From assembly GCF_000721075.1 (NCBI RefSeq), contig NZ_JOEQ01000005.1, forward strand, positions 372,001 to 436,000: DNA of 64,000 bases, read 5' to 3'. The position numbers and the translations under genes were made by a program. The notes under the pieces are model-generated. The model made no database searches and had not been told where the DNA came from. It worked only from the letters and a program-made list of their open reading frames with translations. Position 1 is the first letter of the stretch, and the number at the start of each line of letters is the position of its first letter. Source of the stretch: Streptosporangium amethystogenes (GTDB taxonomy: Bacteria > Actinomycetota > Actinomycetes > Streptosporangiales > Streptosporangiaceae). This document shows positions 25,965 through 35,014 of this stretch, one piece after another.

Positions 25965-26930
25965 GTGACCCGTGAAGGAACCACCTCAGCATCTCCGCAG
26001 GTGCGGGCGGCCGACGCCGCGCCGCCCCCGGCGAGCCGGTCCGTGCTTGCCCAATATCTCGCGCTGGCCCTGACCTGGGGGGCCAGCTTTCTGTTCATCA
26101 AGGTCGCTCTCACCGGCCTGTCTCCCGTCCAGACGGTGCTGGGCCGTCTCACACTGGGAGCACTCACCCTCAATGCGATCATGTTGGTCACCCGCCGGAG
26201 GTGGCCGAGGCAGGCGAGACTCTGGGCGCACCTGGTGGTGGTCGCACTGCTGCTGTGCGTGGTGCCGTTCCTGCTGTTCGCCTGGGCCGGGCAGCACATC
26301 CCCTCGGGACTCTCCAGCATCTACAACGCCACGACGCCGCTGATGACGATGTTCGTGACCCTGGCCGCGCTCCGCCAGGAGCGCCTGGGGGCGGCGGGGG
26401 TGCTCGGCCTGCTGCTGGGCGCGGCCGGTGTCGTCGTCGTCCTGGCCCCGTGGAACCTGACCGGGGCCACCGGCCCCGGGTGGGCGCAGGCGGCCTGCCT
26501 GGGGGCGACGTTCTGTTACGGCCTGGCCTTCGCCTACACGCGGCGCTTCGTGGTCTCCTACGGCTACGACGCCCCCACGATCGCCGCCGCCCAGATCAGT
26601 GTGGCGGCCCTGGTCATGCTCGCGCTGAGCCCGCTGCTGGCAGGCGGTCCGGTACGCCTGGATCTGCCCGTCGTGGCGAGCATGGCCGCCCTGGGCATCC
26701 TGGGTACGGGGCTCGCCTACATCTGGAACACCACGGTCATCGTCCGTTGGGGGGCGACGGCCGCCTCGACGGTGACGTACCTGACCCCGCTGGTGGGTGT
26801 CGTCCTGGGGGTGCTCGTCCTGGGTGAGGCACTGACATGGAACCAGCCGCTGGGAGCGGTGGTGGTCATCGTCGGCATCATGACCGGCCAGGGCATGTTC
26901 AGCTCCTGGTCAGGTCGCCGGTCTCGGTGA
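25965..26930 (+). CDS. DMT-superfamily EamA transporter
   Basis: 321 residues with GTG start 25965. After a polar N-terminal 30 residues come ten hydrophobic segments in two EamA repeats (LTWGASFLFIKVALTGLSPVQ in the first, LGATFCYGLAFAYTRRFV at the second). These carriers export amino acids, metabolites or drugs. Likely controlled by the divergent LysR regulator. Its 3' end overlaps the tail of the convergent Ser/Thr kinase gene by 32 bases. Confidence 0.83.
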   Translation: MTREGTTSASPQVRAADAAPPPASRSVLAQYLALALTWGASFLFIKVALTGLSPVQTVLGRLTLGALTLNAIMLVTRRRWPRQARLWAHLVVVALLLCVVPFLLFAWAGQHIPSGLSSIYNATTPLMTMFVTLAALRQERLGAAGVLGLLLGAAGVVVVLAPWNLTGATGPGWAQAACLGATFCYGLAFAYTRRFVVSYGYDAPTIAAAQISVAALVMLALSPLLAGGPVRLDLPVVASMAALGILGTGLAYIWNTTVIVRWGATAASTVTYLTPLVGVVLGVLVLGEALTWNQPLGAVVVIVGIMTGQGMFSSWSGRRSR

Positions 26931-28365
26931 CCAGGCCGGGTCCGGGGACGTCCTTCCAGGTGTAGGTCAGGGCGTTGCGCTTGCGTCTGAGCCACACGGT
27001 GCCGGGGACGCAGCCGGTGCCGGAGCCGAGGGTGAAGGTCAGCTCGTCGGCGCCGACCTCGGTCAGGGTGATCCGTCCCTGGCAGCCGTTGACCGGCTCC
27101 GCCCAGTCGGCTCCGCCGTCGCCCTCCCTGAGGGTGACCTCGATCCGCTTCTTGCCGGGGGAGAACGGGTTGGTCGAGGTGACGCCGTCACCCGCCCACG
27201 CGCCGGCGAAGGAGGCCGGGACCTTGTCGGCGGGCTCAGGGGTGGACGAGGCCCCTGCCCCTGCCCCTGCCTCGGCCGAGGTGGAGGGAGAGGGGCCGGA
27301 CGGTGAGGATGACGGTGTCTCCCGGCCGGGGGTGGGGGTGGCGATGTCCCAGGTGACGACCGTCGCAGGGGCGCGCAGGGCGAACCAGGCGGCGGTGCCC
27401 GCGGCGATCAGCAGTGACGCCGCGACGAGGATCGCGCCGACGACCACCCCCCGGGAGCCGCGTCCGTTCGGCCGGGTCGCGAGCGCCGATCGCCCCGGAT
27501 GGGTGCCGACGCCGGGAGGGGTGGCGATCCGGCTGCCGATTCTGGCCAGATCCTCGGTGGACGGATCGGCCGCGCCCGGGTCGACGAGGCCGACCATCAG
27601 GGCACGGGCGGTGGGACGCCGGGTGGGGTCCTTGTCCAGACAGGAGGCGATCAGCCCCGCGAGGGGGGAAGGCAGGGCCGACAGGTCGGGGTGGTGGTTG
27701 AGGATCCGGTTCAGCACGGCGGGCACGGTGTCCGCCCCGAAAGGGGGCCTGCCGCTCGCCGCGCAGAGCATGGTGGCCGCCCAGCCGAACACGTCGGAGG
27801 CGGGTGTGGCGGGAGCCCCGTTGATCTGCTCGGGAGACAGGTACGCCGGGGTGCCGACCAGGCCGGAGGCGGTGGTGGCCGCGCCCTCGGCCCTGGCGAT
27901 GCCGAAGTCGACGACTCGCGGGCCGTCCGGGCCGAGCAGCACGTTGCCCGGTTTGAAATCGCGGTGCACGACCCCGGCGGCGTGGATGGCCGCCAGCGCG
28001 GTCGCCGTACCGATCACCAGACGCTCCAGCTCGCCGCCCCGCAGCGGACCCCGTTCGCGGATCCGCTCCTCCAGCGACGGGCCGTCGACGAACTCGCTGA
28101 CCACGTACGGAAGGGGGCCGTTCACGGAGGCGGTCAGCACGCGCGCCGTGCAGAAGGGCGCGACGCTCTCCAGCGCGGACAACTCGCGGGCGAGCCGCGC
28201 CCGCGACTCGCTGTCGCCGCGGAACAGCACCTTGACCGCCACTCGCTCGCCGCTGGGGGCGTGCGCGAGGTAGACGACGCCCTGACCGCCCTCGCCGATC
28301 CTTCCGGCCAGCCGGAAGGCGCCGAGCTGGACCGGGTCGTCAGGGGTGAGGGGGGTCGCGACCAT
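26899..28365 (-). CDS. Serine/threonine protein kinase with extracellular lipocalin-like or unknown domain
   Basis: 488 residues from ATG 28365; GTGs at 28383 and 28389 are in frame but no ribosome binding site is clear, so the mRNA may be leaderless. The kinase domain (residues 10-265) has GEGGQGVVYLAH, the VAVK lysine, HRDFKPGNVLL and VVDFGIA. A transmembrane helix follows near residue 315 (VGAILVAASLLIAAGTAAWF), then a Ser/Pro/Ala-rich linker and an extracellular domain of about 110 residues with two Cys (NGCQG, GTGCVPG). No PASTA repeats, unlike PknB, so a different ligand is expected. The 3' end overlaps eamA. Confidence 0.85.
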   Translation of the reverse strand: MVATPLTPDDPVQLGAFRLAGRIGEGGQGVVYLAHAPSGERVAVKVLFRGDSESRARLARELSALESVAPFCTARVLTASVNGPLPYVVSEFVDGPSLEERIRERGPLRGGELERLVIGTATALAAIHAAGVVHRDFKPGNVLLGPDGPRVVDFGIARAEGAATTASGLVGTPAYLSPEQINGAPATPASDVFGWAATMLCAASGRPPFGADTVPAVLNRILNHHPDLSALPSPLAGLIASCLDKDPTRRPTARALMVGLVDPGAADPSTEDLARIGSRIATPPGVGTHPGRSALATRPNGRGSRGVVVGAILVAASLLIAAGTAAWFALRAPATVVTWDIATPTPGRETPSSSPSGPSPSTSAEAGAGAGASSTPEPADKVPASFAGAWAGDGVTSTNPFSPGKKRIEVTLREGDGGADWAEPVNGCQGRITLTEVGADELTFTLGSGTGCVPGTVWLRRKRNALTYTWKDVPGPGLVTETGDLTRS

Positions 28366-28622
28366 GAGGGTAAGGCTATCCACGCCCACCCGAAATGGGA
28401 GGGGGGCAGATGGATGGGGGCTACCGAGAGGAGCGCGGTGGTTTTTCTGGTTTAGGGCACCCGGTTGCGGTTAGGGGGCGGCTGTTTCGCTGCCCGATAA
28501 CCGTCTGGAGTGTTCCCATGTCACGATGTGATGGAAGATCAGTTGATTAACAGCGGCATACGGTGTCATGTCAACCATTACGCTCCGGTAGGGCAGTATC
28601 CCCCAGACAGTGGAGACGTTCC

Positions 28623-29393
28623 GTGGCCATCGATCTTGTTACTCGCCGCGAGTGGGGCGCTCGCCAGCCGCGCGGTTCCTACAGCAGGCTCAGCTCCACC
28701 AGGGGAGTGAAGGTCCACTACACGGGAGGCCAGGTCAGCCCGGACATCGTGAACGACCACGCCAAGTGTGTCGCCATGGTGAAGGCCATCCAGAACCACC
28801 ACATGGACGGTAACGGCTGGATTGACGTGGGGTACTCCATGCTGGTCTGTCCGCATCGGAAGGTCTTCGAGGGCCGGGGCCCGAATCACGTGCCGGCCGC
28901 CAACGGCGCCGGTCTCAACAGCGGTCATTACGCGGTGCTCGGCCTGGTCGGCTCGTCGGGGCTCACCAAGCCGACCGACGGCATCCTGCACGGCATCCTC
29001 GACGCCATCGAATACCTCAGGGACAAGGGTGGGGCGGGCAAGGAGATCAAGGGCCATCGCGACGGCTACTCGACCAGCTGCCCCGGCGAGCCCCTGTACA
29101 CGTGGGTCAAGCAGGGTGCCCCCCGTCCCGGCGGAGGGACCACCAACCCGCCGGAGCCGCACCCCTCCTTCCCCGGCCGCACACTCAAGCAGCCGCCGGT
29201 CATGAAGGGTGAGGACGTCCGCACCTGGCAGCGGCGGATGCGCGACCGAGGCTGGAACATCGACGTCGACGGTCTGTACGGCCCCGCCTCCGGCGATGTC
29301 TGCACGAAGTTCCAGAAGGAGAAGGGGCTGCCCGTCACCGGCGTCGTCGACCGCGCCACCTGGGACGCGGCCTGGCAGGAACCCGTCAGCTGA
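28623..29393 (+). CDS. Peptidoglycan-recognition/amidase with PG-binding domain
   Basis: 256 residues from GTG 28623 with GGAGA upstream. Residues 5-160 are an N-acetylmuramoyl-L-alanine amidase domain of the PGRP/amidase_2 type (TRREWGARQPRGS, HYTGGQ, then GHRDGYSTSCPG with zinc-ligand His and Cys). Residues 190-250 are a PG_binding_1 domain (MKGEDVRTWQRRMRDRGWNI). No signal peptide or membrane segment is present from this start, as in phage endolysins. The last 8 bases overlap the convergent ABC gene. Function in wall turnover or prophage-like lysis is inferred. Confidence 0.8.
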   Translation: MAIDLVTRREWGARQPRGSYSRLSSTRGVKVHYTGGQVSPDIVNDHAKCVAMVKAIQNHHMDGNGWIDVGYSMLVCPHRKVFEGRGPNHVPAANGAGLNSGHYAVLGLVGSSGLTKPTDGILHGILDAIEYLRDKGGAGKEIKGHRDGYSTSCPGEPLYTWVKQGAPRPGGGTTNPPEPHPSFPGRTLKQPPVMKGEDVRTWQRRMRDRGWNIDVDGLYGPASGDVCTKFQKEKGLPVTGVVDRATWDAAWQEPVS

Positions 29394-30387
29394 CCGGCGG
29401 CCCCTGTTGCGTGGGGGCCTGCGGATGGTGACAGGCCACCCACTGGTCGGGACCGATCCGCCGCATGAGCGGTTCCTCCGCGGCGCACCTGGGCGCCGCC
29501 GCCGGGCAACGGGTCCGGAAGCGGCACCCGCTGGGCGGCGTCACCGGGGACGGGGGCTCCCCGCTGATCAGCCGGTCCGCCGGGGGCAGATCCAGGCCGC
29601 TCCGGGGGACGGAGGCGAGCAGCGCCCGTGTGTAGGGGTGGGCGGGCCGCCTGACCAGGGTGTCGCCCGAGGCCAGCTCGCAGGTCTTGCCCAGGTACAT
29701 CACCAGGACGCGGTCGCTGATGTTCTTGACCACCGCCAGGTCGTGGGCGATGAACACCAGCGTCAGCCCGTAGCGCTTCTTGAGCTCCTCCAGCAGGCTC
29801 AGGATCTGGGCCTGCACCGACACGTCCAGCGCGGAGACCGGCTCGTCGCAGATCACCACCTCCGGGTCGAGCACCAGCGCCCGCGCGATGGAGATCCGCT
29901 GGCACTGCCCGCCGGAGAACTCGTGCGGGCGCCGGTCCGAGGCGGTGGCCGGGTCCAGGCCCACCGCCTCCAGCATCTCGTCGACCCGATCCTCCCCCGT
30001 CCCCCAGACGCGTGGTCCCTCCGCGACGATGTCGCGGACCCGCCGCCGGGGGTTGAGTGACGAGATCGGGTCCTGGAAGATCATTTGAAGTCGCCTGCGG
30101 GTCCTGCGCAGCGTCTCGCCGCGCAGGCCGGTGAGTTCCACGCCGTCCAGTCGGATCGAGCCGCCCAGCGGTGCGGGAAGCTGCATCAACGCCCGCGCGG
30201 CGGTGGACTTCCCGCAGCCCGATTCGCCCACGATGCCCAGCGTCTCCCCTCTGGCCACGTCGAAGCTCACCCCGGAGACCGCGTGAACGCGGCGGCCGCG
30301 GCCGGCGGGGAACTCCACGACCAGGTCCTCGACCCGGAGCAGCACCTCCTCGGGGGCACGGAGATGAGCGCTTCCGCTACCTGCCAC
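29386..30387 (-). CDS. Oligopeptide ABC transporter ATP-binding protein (OppF type)
   Basis: 333 residues. GTG 30387 is taken as start because GGGGTGG sits just upstream and it overlaps the end of the preceding gene; the frame is open to 30429. Walker A is GESGCGKSTAAR, the signature is HEFSGGQCQRISIARAL, and Walker B is VVICDEPVSALD. The C-terminal oligopeptide/dipeptide extension has the Cys-bearing SGCRFRTRCPAAAPRCA. Last gene of the importer operon; pairs with the ATPase half of the fused neighbour. Confidence 0.87.
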   Translation of the reverse strand: MAGSGSAHLRAPEEVLLRVEDLVVEFPAGRGRRVHAVSGVSFDVARGETLGIVGESGCGKSTAARALMQLPAPLGGSIRLDGVELTGLRGETLRRTRRRLQMIFQDPISSLNPRRRVRDIVAEGPRVWGTGEDRVDEMLEAVGLDPATASDRRPHEFSGGQCQRISIARALVLDPEVVICDEPVSALDVSVQAQILSLLEELKKRYGLTLVFIAHDLAVVKNISDRVLVMYLGKTCELASGDTLVRRPAHPYTRALLASVPRSGLDLPPADRLISGEPPSPVTPPSGCRFRTRCPAAAPRCAAEEPLMRRIGPDQWVACHHPQAPTQQGPPVS

Positions 30388-32296
30388 GGGTGTCCACCCC
30401 TTCGGTGTCGATCTCGCGGTCGATTTCACGCTCCCGGCCCACCAGCTCCGGATACCAGCAGGCGTACAGGTGGCCCGGGGTCTCCGCCTCGGCCAGTGGA
30501 GGCGCCTCGGTCCCGCACCGTTCCCGCGCGTACGGGCAGCGAGGGCTGAACGCGCACCCGGAGGGAGGGTTCGCCAGGTCCGGCGGGCGGCCGCCGAGGA
30601 GCCGGAGCGGCTGGTGGGCGGGGTCGGCGAGCCGCGGGACGGCCCGCAGCAGCGCCTCGGTGTACGGCATGCGGGTGCGCTCGAACAGCGCCTCCGCGGG
30701 CCCGCGCTCGACCACCCTGCCCGCGTACATGACGAGGACCTCGTCGGCCCACTGCGCCACCACGGCCAGGTCGTGGCTGACCAGCACCATGGCCATGTCG
30801 TGTTCCTGGCGTTGGCGGTGGATCAGCCGCAGCACCTGGTCCTGGATGGTGACGTCGAGCGCTGTGGTCGGTTCGTCGGCGAACAGCACGTCGGGGCCGC
30901 AGGACAGCGCCATCGCGATCGTCACTCGTTGCCGCATGCCGCCGGAGAGCTGGTGCGGGTAGCGGCGCAGCACCCGCGCGGGCTCGGGGATGCCGACCGA
31001 GGAGAGCAGTTCGGCGGCTGCGGCGCGCGCCTGCCTCCGTTTCATGCCCAGATGTACCCTGAGCGGTTCCATCACCTGGGTGCCCACGGTCCTGACCGGG
31101 TTGAGCGCCGTCATCGGGTCCTGGAAGACCGTAGCCAGCCGGGTGCCGAGCACCCCGCGCAACTCCTTCGGAGGCAGGGTGGTGAGGTCGCGGCCCTCCA
31201 GCAGGACCTCTCCGTCGCGCAGCACGCCCGCGCCGGGCAGCAGGCCGAGCACCGAGCGGATCAGCACGGTCTTGCCGGAGCCCGACTCGCCCACCACGGC
31301 GAGTGTGCGGCCACGTTCCAGGGTGAAGGAGACGCCGTCGACCGCCCTGACCACACCGCGCCCGGTCACGAAGTGGGTGCGCAGGTCGCGGACCTGGAGC
31401 AGCGCGTCCCCTGCCCGCTCCACTACGGTGGTGCGGCTCCCGGCGGCGGGCGCGAGCGCGGGGGCGCGCCGCCCGGGTTCCAGACCGCTCTGCCGTACGT
31501 CGGTCAGTGCCCGGAGCCGGTCGCCGACGACGTTGAACGACAGCACGGTCAGGAACATGACGAGCGAGGGGGCGAGCACGACGAACGGGGCGTTGTCCAT
31601 CACCGCGCGGCCCTCGTTGATCAGCCCTCCCCAGGTCGGGGTGGGCGCCTGGACCGACAGCCCGAGGAAGGCGAGGCTGCCCTCGGCCACCACGGCGATC
31701 GCCATGCCGATGAAGGCGTAGGAGGCGGCCGGTACGGCCACGTTGGGGGTGATCTCCCGCAGGAGGATCCGCCGATCCCGCGCGCCCAGGGCACGGGCCG
31801 CGATCACGAACTCCCGGCCGGCGAACGACAGGGTGGCGCCGCGGATCAGCCGGGTCCAGGCGGGTACGCCCAGCACGCCCAGCACGATCAGCACGTTGGT
31901 CAGGCTCGCCCCGGCGAAGGCGACCACGGCCAGCGCGAACACCAGCGAGGGGAAGGCGAGCGCGATGTCGTTGAAGGCCATGATCACCGAGTCCGTCGCC
32001 CGCCCGCGGTATCCGGCCAGGACACCGAGCGGCGCGCCGACCAGCAGGCCGAGCAGCACCGCCCCGACGCCGACGCCGAGCGAGACCCGCGCGCCGTACA
32101 CGACCCTGCTGAGCACGTCGCGGCCGAGGCCGTCGGTGCCGAACGGGTGCGCGAGGCTCGGCCCGGCCTGGGGCGGCCCCACCAGGGTCTCGTCGTAGCG
32201 CGGCAGGGGCAGCAGGTCGGCGGCGAGGGCGGCACCGAGCACCAGGGCGATCCAGGCGGCCGAGATCCAGAACCCCCACCCCAGCCGCCTAGGCAT
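30377..32296 (-). CDS. Fused oligopeptide ABC permease and ATPase (OppC-OppD)
   Basis: 639 residues in one frame. Residues 1-275 are a permease of the OppC type: a helix near residue 10, the segment HPFGTDGLGRDVLSRVVYGA, and the EAA-like loop RALGARDRRILLREITPN. Residues 300-620 are an ATPase with GESGSGKTVLIRS, signature LSGGMRQRVTIAMALS, Walker B LFADEPTTALD and the C-terminal Opp extension (SGCAFSPRCPYARERC). The two halves are normally separate genes, and no stop lies between them. The linker around residue 280-295 is Ala/Pro-rich. Overlaps OppB by 8 and OppF by 11 bases. Confidence 0.87.
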   Translation of the reverse strand: MPRRLGWGFWISAAWIALVLGAALAADLLPLPRYDETLVGPPQAGPSLAHPFGTDGLGRDVLSRVVYGARVSLGVGVGAVLLGLLVGAPLGVLAGYRGRATDSVIMAFNDIALAFPSLVFALAVVAFAGASLTNVLIVLGVLGVPAWTRLIRGATLSFAGREFVIAARALGARDRRILLREITPNVAVPAASYAFIGMAIAVVAEGSLAFLGLSVQAPTPTWGGLINEGRAVMDNAPFVVLAPSLVMFLTVLSFNVVGDRLRALTDVRQSGLEPGRRAPALAPAAGSRTTVVERAGDALLQVRDLRTHFVTGRGVVRAVDGVSFTLERGRTLAVVGESGSGKTVLIRSVLGLLPGAGVLRDGEVLLEGRDLTTLPPKELRGVLGTRLATVFQDPMTALNPVRTVGTQVMEPLRVHLGMKRRQARAAAAELLSSVGIPEPARVLRRYPHQLSGGMRQRVTIAMALSCGPDVLFADEPTTALDVTIQDQVLRLIHRQRQEHDMAMVLVSHDLAVVAQWADEVLVMYAGRVVERGPAEALFERTRMPYTEALLRAVPRLADPAHQPLRLLGGRPPDLANPPSGCAFSPRCPYARERCGTEAPPLAEAETPGHLYACWYPELVGREREIDREIDTEGVDTRGR

Positions 32297-33224
32297 GCCG
32301 GATCCTGGGGTCGACGGCCGCGTAGACCAGGTCGACGGCGAAGTTGACCAGCACGTAGCCGACCGAGATCAGCACGACGCCTCCCTGCACTGTCAGGTAG
32401 TCGCGGGAGAAGATGGAGTCGACGATGAGCCGTCCGACCCCGGGCAGCCCGAAGAGCGTCTCGATGATCACCGTTCCGCCGATGAGCGCCCCGAGGTTGA
32501 GGCCGACGGCGGTGACCAGTGATATCGCGGACGGCCGCAGCGCGTGCCGCCACAGGATGCGCCGGGGCGACAGGCCCCGGGCGCGGGCCAGGGTGATGTA
32601 GTCCTCCTGGAGGGTGGCGATGAGATCGGTGCGCAGCAACCGCGCGTAGACGGCCATCTGCCCGCAGCCGAGGGTGACGGCGGGCAGCAGCACCGAGGTC
32701 AGGTTCCAGCCCAGGTCGAGGGAGATCGGGGTCCAGCCGGTGGCGGGGAGCACCTGGAGCTTGACGGCGAAGATCAGGATCAGCACCACGCCCAGCACGA
32801 ACACCGGTGTCGACAGCAGGCCGAAGCTCAGCGTGGTGAGCACCTGGTCCAGCGTCCGCCCCGCCCGGCGGGCCGCCGCGACCCCGACGGGCACGGCGAG
32901 GCCGAGCGCGATCAGCTGCGCGGCCACCAGCAGTTCCAGCGTGACGGGCAGCCGCTCGGCGAGAGCCTCGGCGACCGGGACGCTGGTGATGTAGGAGGTT
33001 CCCAGATCCCCGGTGACCAGGCCGCCGAGCCAGCCCAGGTACCTGACCGTCAGCGGCTGGTCGAGGCTGAGCTCCGCGCGCAACTGCGCGCGGGCCTCCT
33101 CACTCGCCGACAGGCCCAGGATCTGCGTGGTCGGGTCGCCGGGGAGCAGGTTGAGCAGCACGTACGACAGGAAGGTGACGACGAGCAGCACGACCAGCAG
33201 GCGGACCAGCCGGAGCAGGATCAC
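32289..33224 (-). CDS. Oligopeptide ABC transporter permease (OppB type)
   Basis: 311 residues from GTG 33224, which overlaps the TGA of the substrate-binding gene. The longer frame upstream lies antisense inside that gene. Six hydrophobic segments are seen. The hallmark loop VYARLLRTDLIATLQEDYIT runs into ARARGLSPRRILWRHALRP, and ends with FGLPGVGRLIVDSI. Its first helix RLVRLLVVLLVVTFLSYVLL and NLLPGDP are classic. Works in the inner membrane with the fused partner. Confidence 0.87.
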   Translation of the reverse strand: MILLRLVRLLVVLLVVTFLSYVLLNLLPGDPTTQILGLSASEEARAQLRAELSLDQPLTVRYLGWLGGLVTGDLGTSYITSVPVAEALAERLPVTLELLVAAQLIALGLAVPVGVAAARRAGRTLDQVLTTLSFGLLSTPVFVLGVVLILIFAVKLQVLPATGWTPISLDLGWNLTSVLLPAVTLGCGQMAVYARLLRTDLIATLQEDYITLARARGLSPRRILWRHALRPSAISLVTAVGLNLGALIGGTVIIETLFGLPGVGRLIVDSIFSRDYLTVQGGVVLISVGYVLVNFAVDLVYAAVDPRIRHA

Positions 33225-34864
33225 GGGTTGCCGACCCAGATCTGCGAGAACGGATGGGAGGGGATGGGCGCCCCGGTCAGCGGCACCCCCGCCTCGCCGT
33301 CGGGCAGGAGGTAGTCGCCGACGCCGCGGACCTTGGTCTTCGCGATCACCGCTCCGGTGTTGAGGTGGTCGACGAAGACGTACGGGACGAGTTCGCGCAG
33401 CCGCTGCTGGACCGTGGCGTAGGCGTCCTTGCGGATGTCGTCCTGGGGGTTGCTCCGGCCACTGTCGAGGGCCTGGCTGAGCCTGGAATCCTTGAGCCGG
33501 CTGAAGTTCAGCGAGATGCTCCCGACGGGCATGGCGTAGTTCTGGTGCATCCAGACGTACTCGCCGTCGGGGTCGGGCATGGAGAACTGTGTCCACACGG
33601 TGGCCTGGAAGTCACCGGTCACGGCCCGGTTCACCAGGTCCGCCTGGTCGACCTGCTTGATCCGCACCTCCACTCCCGCCTTGCGCCACATGTCCTGGGC
33701 CAGCTCGATGCCCTGCATGGTGTTGGGGTCGGGCGGTGTGATCACCTCGAAGGTGATCTCGCCCTTCTCCGCCTCGACCTCGCGGATCAGGGCCTTCGCC
33801 TTGGCCAGGTCGTAGGCGGGGTAGTCGCCGCCGGGGGCGTACCACTTGGAGTCCTTCGACCAGGGGCCGTCGGCCTCCTCGGTCAGCCCGCCGCGCAGTG
33901 TGGAGATGACCGCCTTGCGGTCGGTGGCGTAGGCCAGTGCCCGGCGCAGCCGGAGGTCGTCGAAGGGCGGTGCGGCGGTGTTCAGCATGAACATGTACTC
34001 GGGGACCGCCATGCCGGTGGTCCGTCTGATCGTGTAGGCGTCCTTGAGCGCGCCGAACTTGGTGATGTCGTCGTCGCGGCTGGTGCCCATCGCGTCGATC
34101 CCGCCGGCCTCCAGCGTCTGCGCCCGGGTCTGGCTGTCGGGCAGGATGCGGAACTCGACCTCGTCGAGGTAGGGAAGACCCTTGCGCCAGTAGCCGGGGT
34201 TCCTGGTCACGACCATGCGGCTGCCGGGCGTGTACTCCTTGAAGAGGAAGGGCCCGGTTCCCACCGGCTTGCGGCTGGCCGCCTTGGGGTCGGCCAGCGC
34301 GGAGGGGGGAACCATCATGCCGATCTGGGTGGCGAGATGGTAGGGATAGGCCACCCACGGGCCCTTCAGCTTCACCTTCACGGTCATCGGGTCGATCAGC
34401 TCGAAGGAGTCGACCGGGGTGAGGGCGGTGCTGGTCAGCGGGGACGCCTTCTGCGCGTCCAGGTTGGCCTTGACCGTCCGCCCGTCCAGCGGCTCCCCGG
34501 TGGAGAAGGTGATCCCCGGACGCACCTTGATCGTCCACTCGTCGGCGTTGGTGTTGGGGGTCAGCGACCGGGCCAGGACTGGCTGCCAGCCGCCGTCGGC
34601 GTCCACGCCGACCAGGGTCTCGATGATCGTTCCGGCCATGCTGTAGCTCGTGGTCGCGAACTGGTCGGTCACCGGGTTGAAGCCCGCCGCGTCGGCACTG
34701 AGGCCGTAGACCAGGCGCCCGCCCCGCACCGGAGAGGCACCGGTCGCCGCCGGAGCCTTGTCCGAGGGCGCGGTGGGCCGCTCGCCGCTGCAGGCGGCCA
34801 GCACCGGTGTCAGCGCCAGTGTCAGCGAGGCGAGCCACGCCGTGGAAAACGTCAGGCGTTTCAC
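33221..34864 (-). CDS. Peptide/nickel-type ABC substrate-binding lipoprotein (SBP family 5)
   Basis: 547 residues from GTG 34864. GGAGGAG lies exactly 6 bases upstream of this GTG, whereas ATG 34870 directly abuts the same site. The lipoprotein signal runs to TPVLAACSGE, so Cys near residue 24 is the lipidation site. The family 5 hallmarks are YGLSADAAGFNPVTDQ, the segment GWQPVLARSLTPN, and PVGTGPFLFKEY. The 24-bp palindrome at 34899-34922, about 35 bases upstream, sits where a repressor would block the operon. Confidence 0.88.
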   Translation of the reverse strand: MKRLTFSTAWLASLTLALTPVLAACSGERPTAPSDKAPAATGASPVRGGRLVYGLSADAAGFNPVTDQFATTSYSMAGTIIETLVGVDADGGWQPVLARSLTPNTNADEWTIKVRPGITFSTGEPLDGRTVKANLDAQKASPLTSTALTPVDSFELIDPMTVKVKLKGPWVAYPYHLATQIGMMVPPSALADPKAASRKPVGTGPFLFKEYTPGSRMVVTRNPGYWRKGLPYLDEVEFRILPDSQTRAQTLEAGGIDAMGTSRDDDITKFGALKDAYTIRRTTGMAVPEYMFMLNTAAPPFDDLRLRRALAYATDRKAVISTLRGGLTEEADGPWSKDSKWYAPGGDYPAYDLAKAKALIREVEAEKGEITFEVITPPDPNTMQGIELAQDMWRKAGVEVRIKQVDQADLVNRAVTGDFQATVWTQFSMPDPDGEYVWMHQNYAMPVGSISLNFSRLKDSRLSQALDSGRSNPQDDIRKDAYATVQQRLRELVPYVFVDHLNTGAVIAKTKVRGVGDYLLPDGEAGVPLTGAPIPSHPFSQIWVGNP

Positions 34865-34898
34865 GTGCATCTCCTCCAGGTAGGCCCCCCGAGAGCGA

Positions 34899-34922
34899 TT
34901 CACCGATAGTACTATCGGTGAA
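34899..34922. promoter_or_regulatory. Perfect 24-bp palindrome, TetR operator 1
   Basis: TTCACCGATAGT is followed directly by its exact reverse complement. Located 35 bases before the importer start. Confidence 0.75.
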
Positions 34923-34973
34923 AAATCGCACAAGTCCCTGAAGGGGGTTGTTTGCACCGGTTGTGAGTGGTAG

Positions 34974-34997
34974 TTCGCCGGTAGGCTTATCGGTGAA
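34974..34997. promoter_or_regulatory. Imperfect 24-bp palindrome, TetR operator 2
   Basis: TTCGCCGGTAGG followed by CTTATCGGTGAA matches operator 1 at 19 of 24 positions and has the same length; it ends 17 bases before the TetR start. Confidence 0.65.
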
Positions 34998-35014
34998 CAG
35001 GAAGCGAGGCGGCA

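Noticed and set aside
30470..32347. Open frame of 625 codons opposite the permease-ATPase fusion
   Set aside because: Antisense artefact; the minus strand has all ABC motifs.
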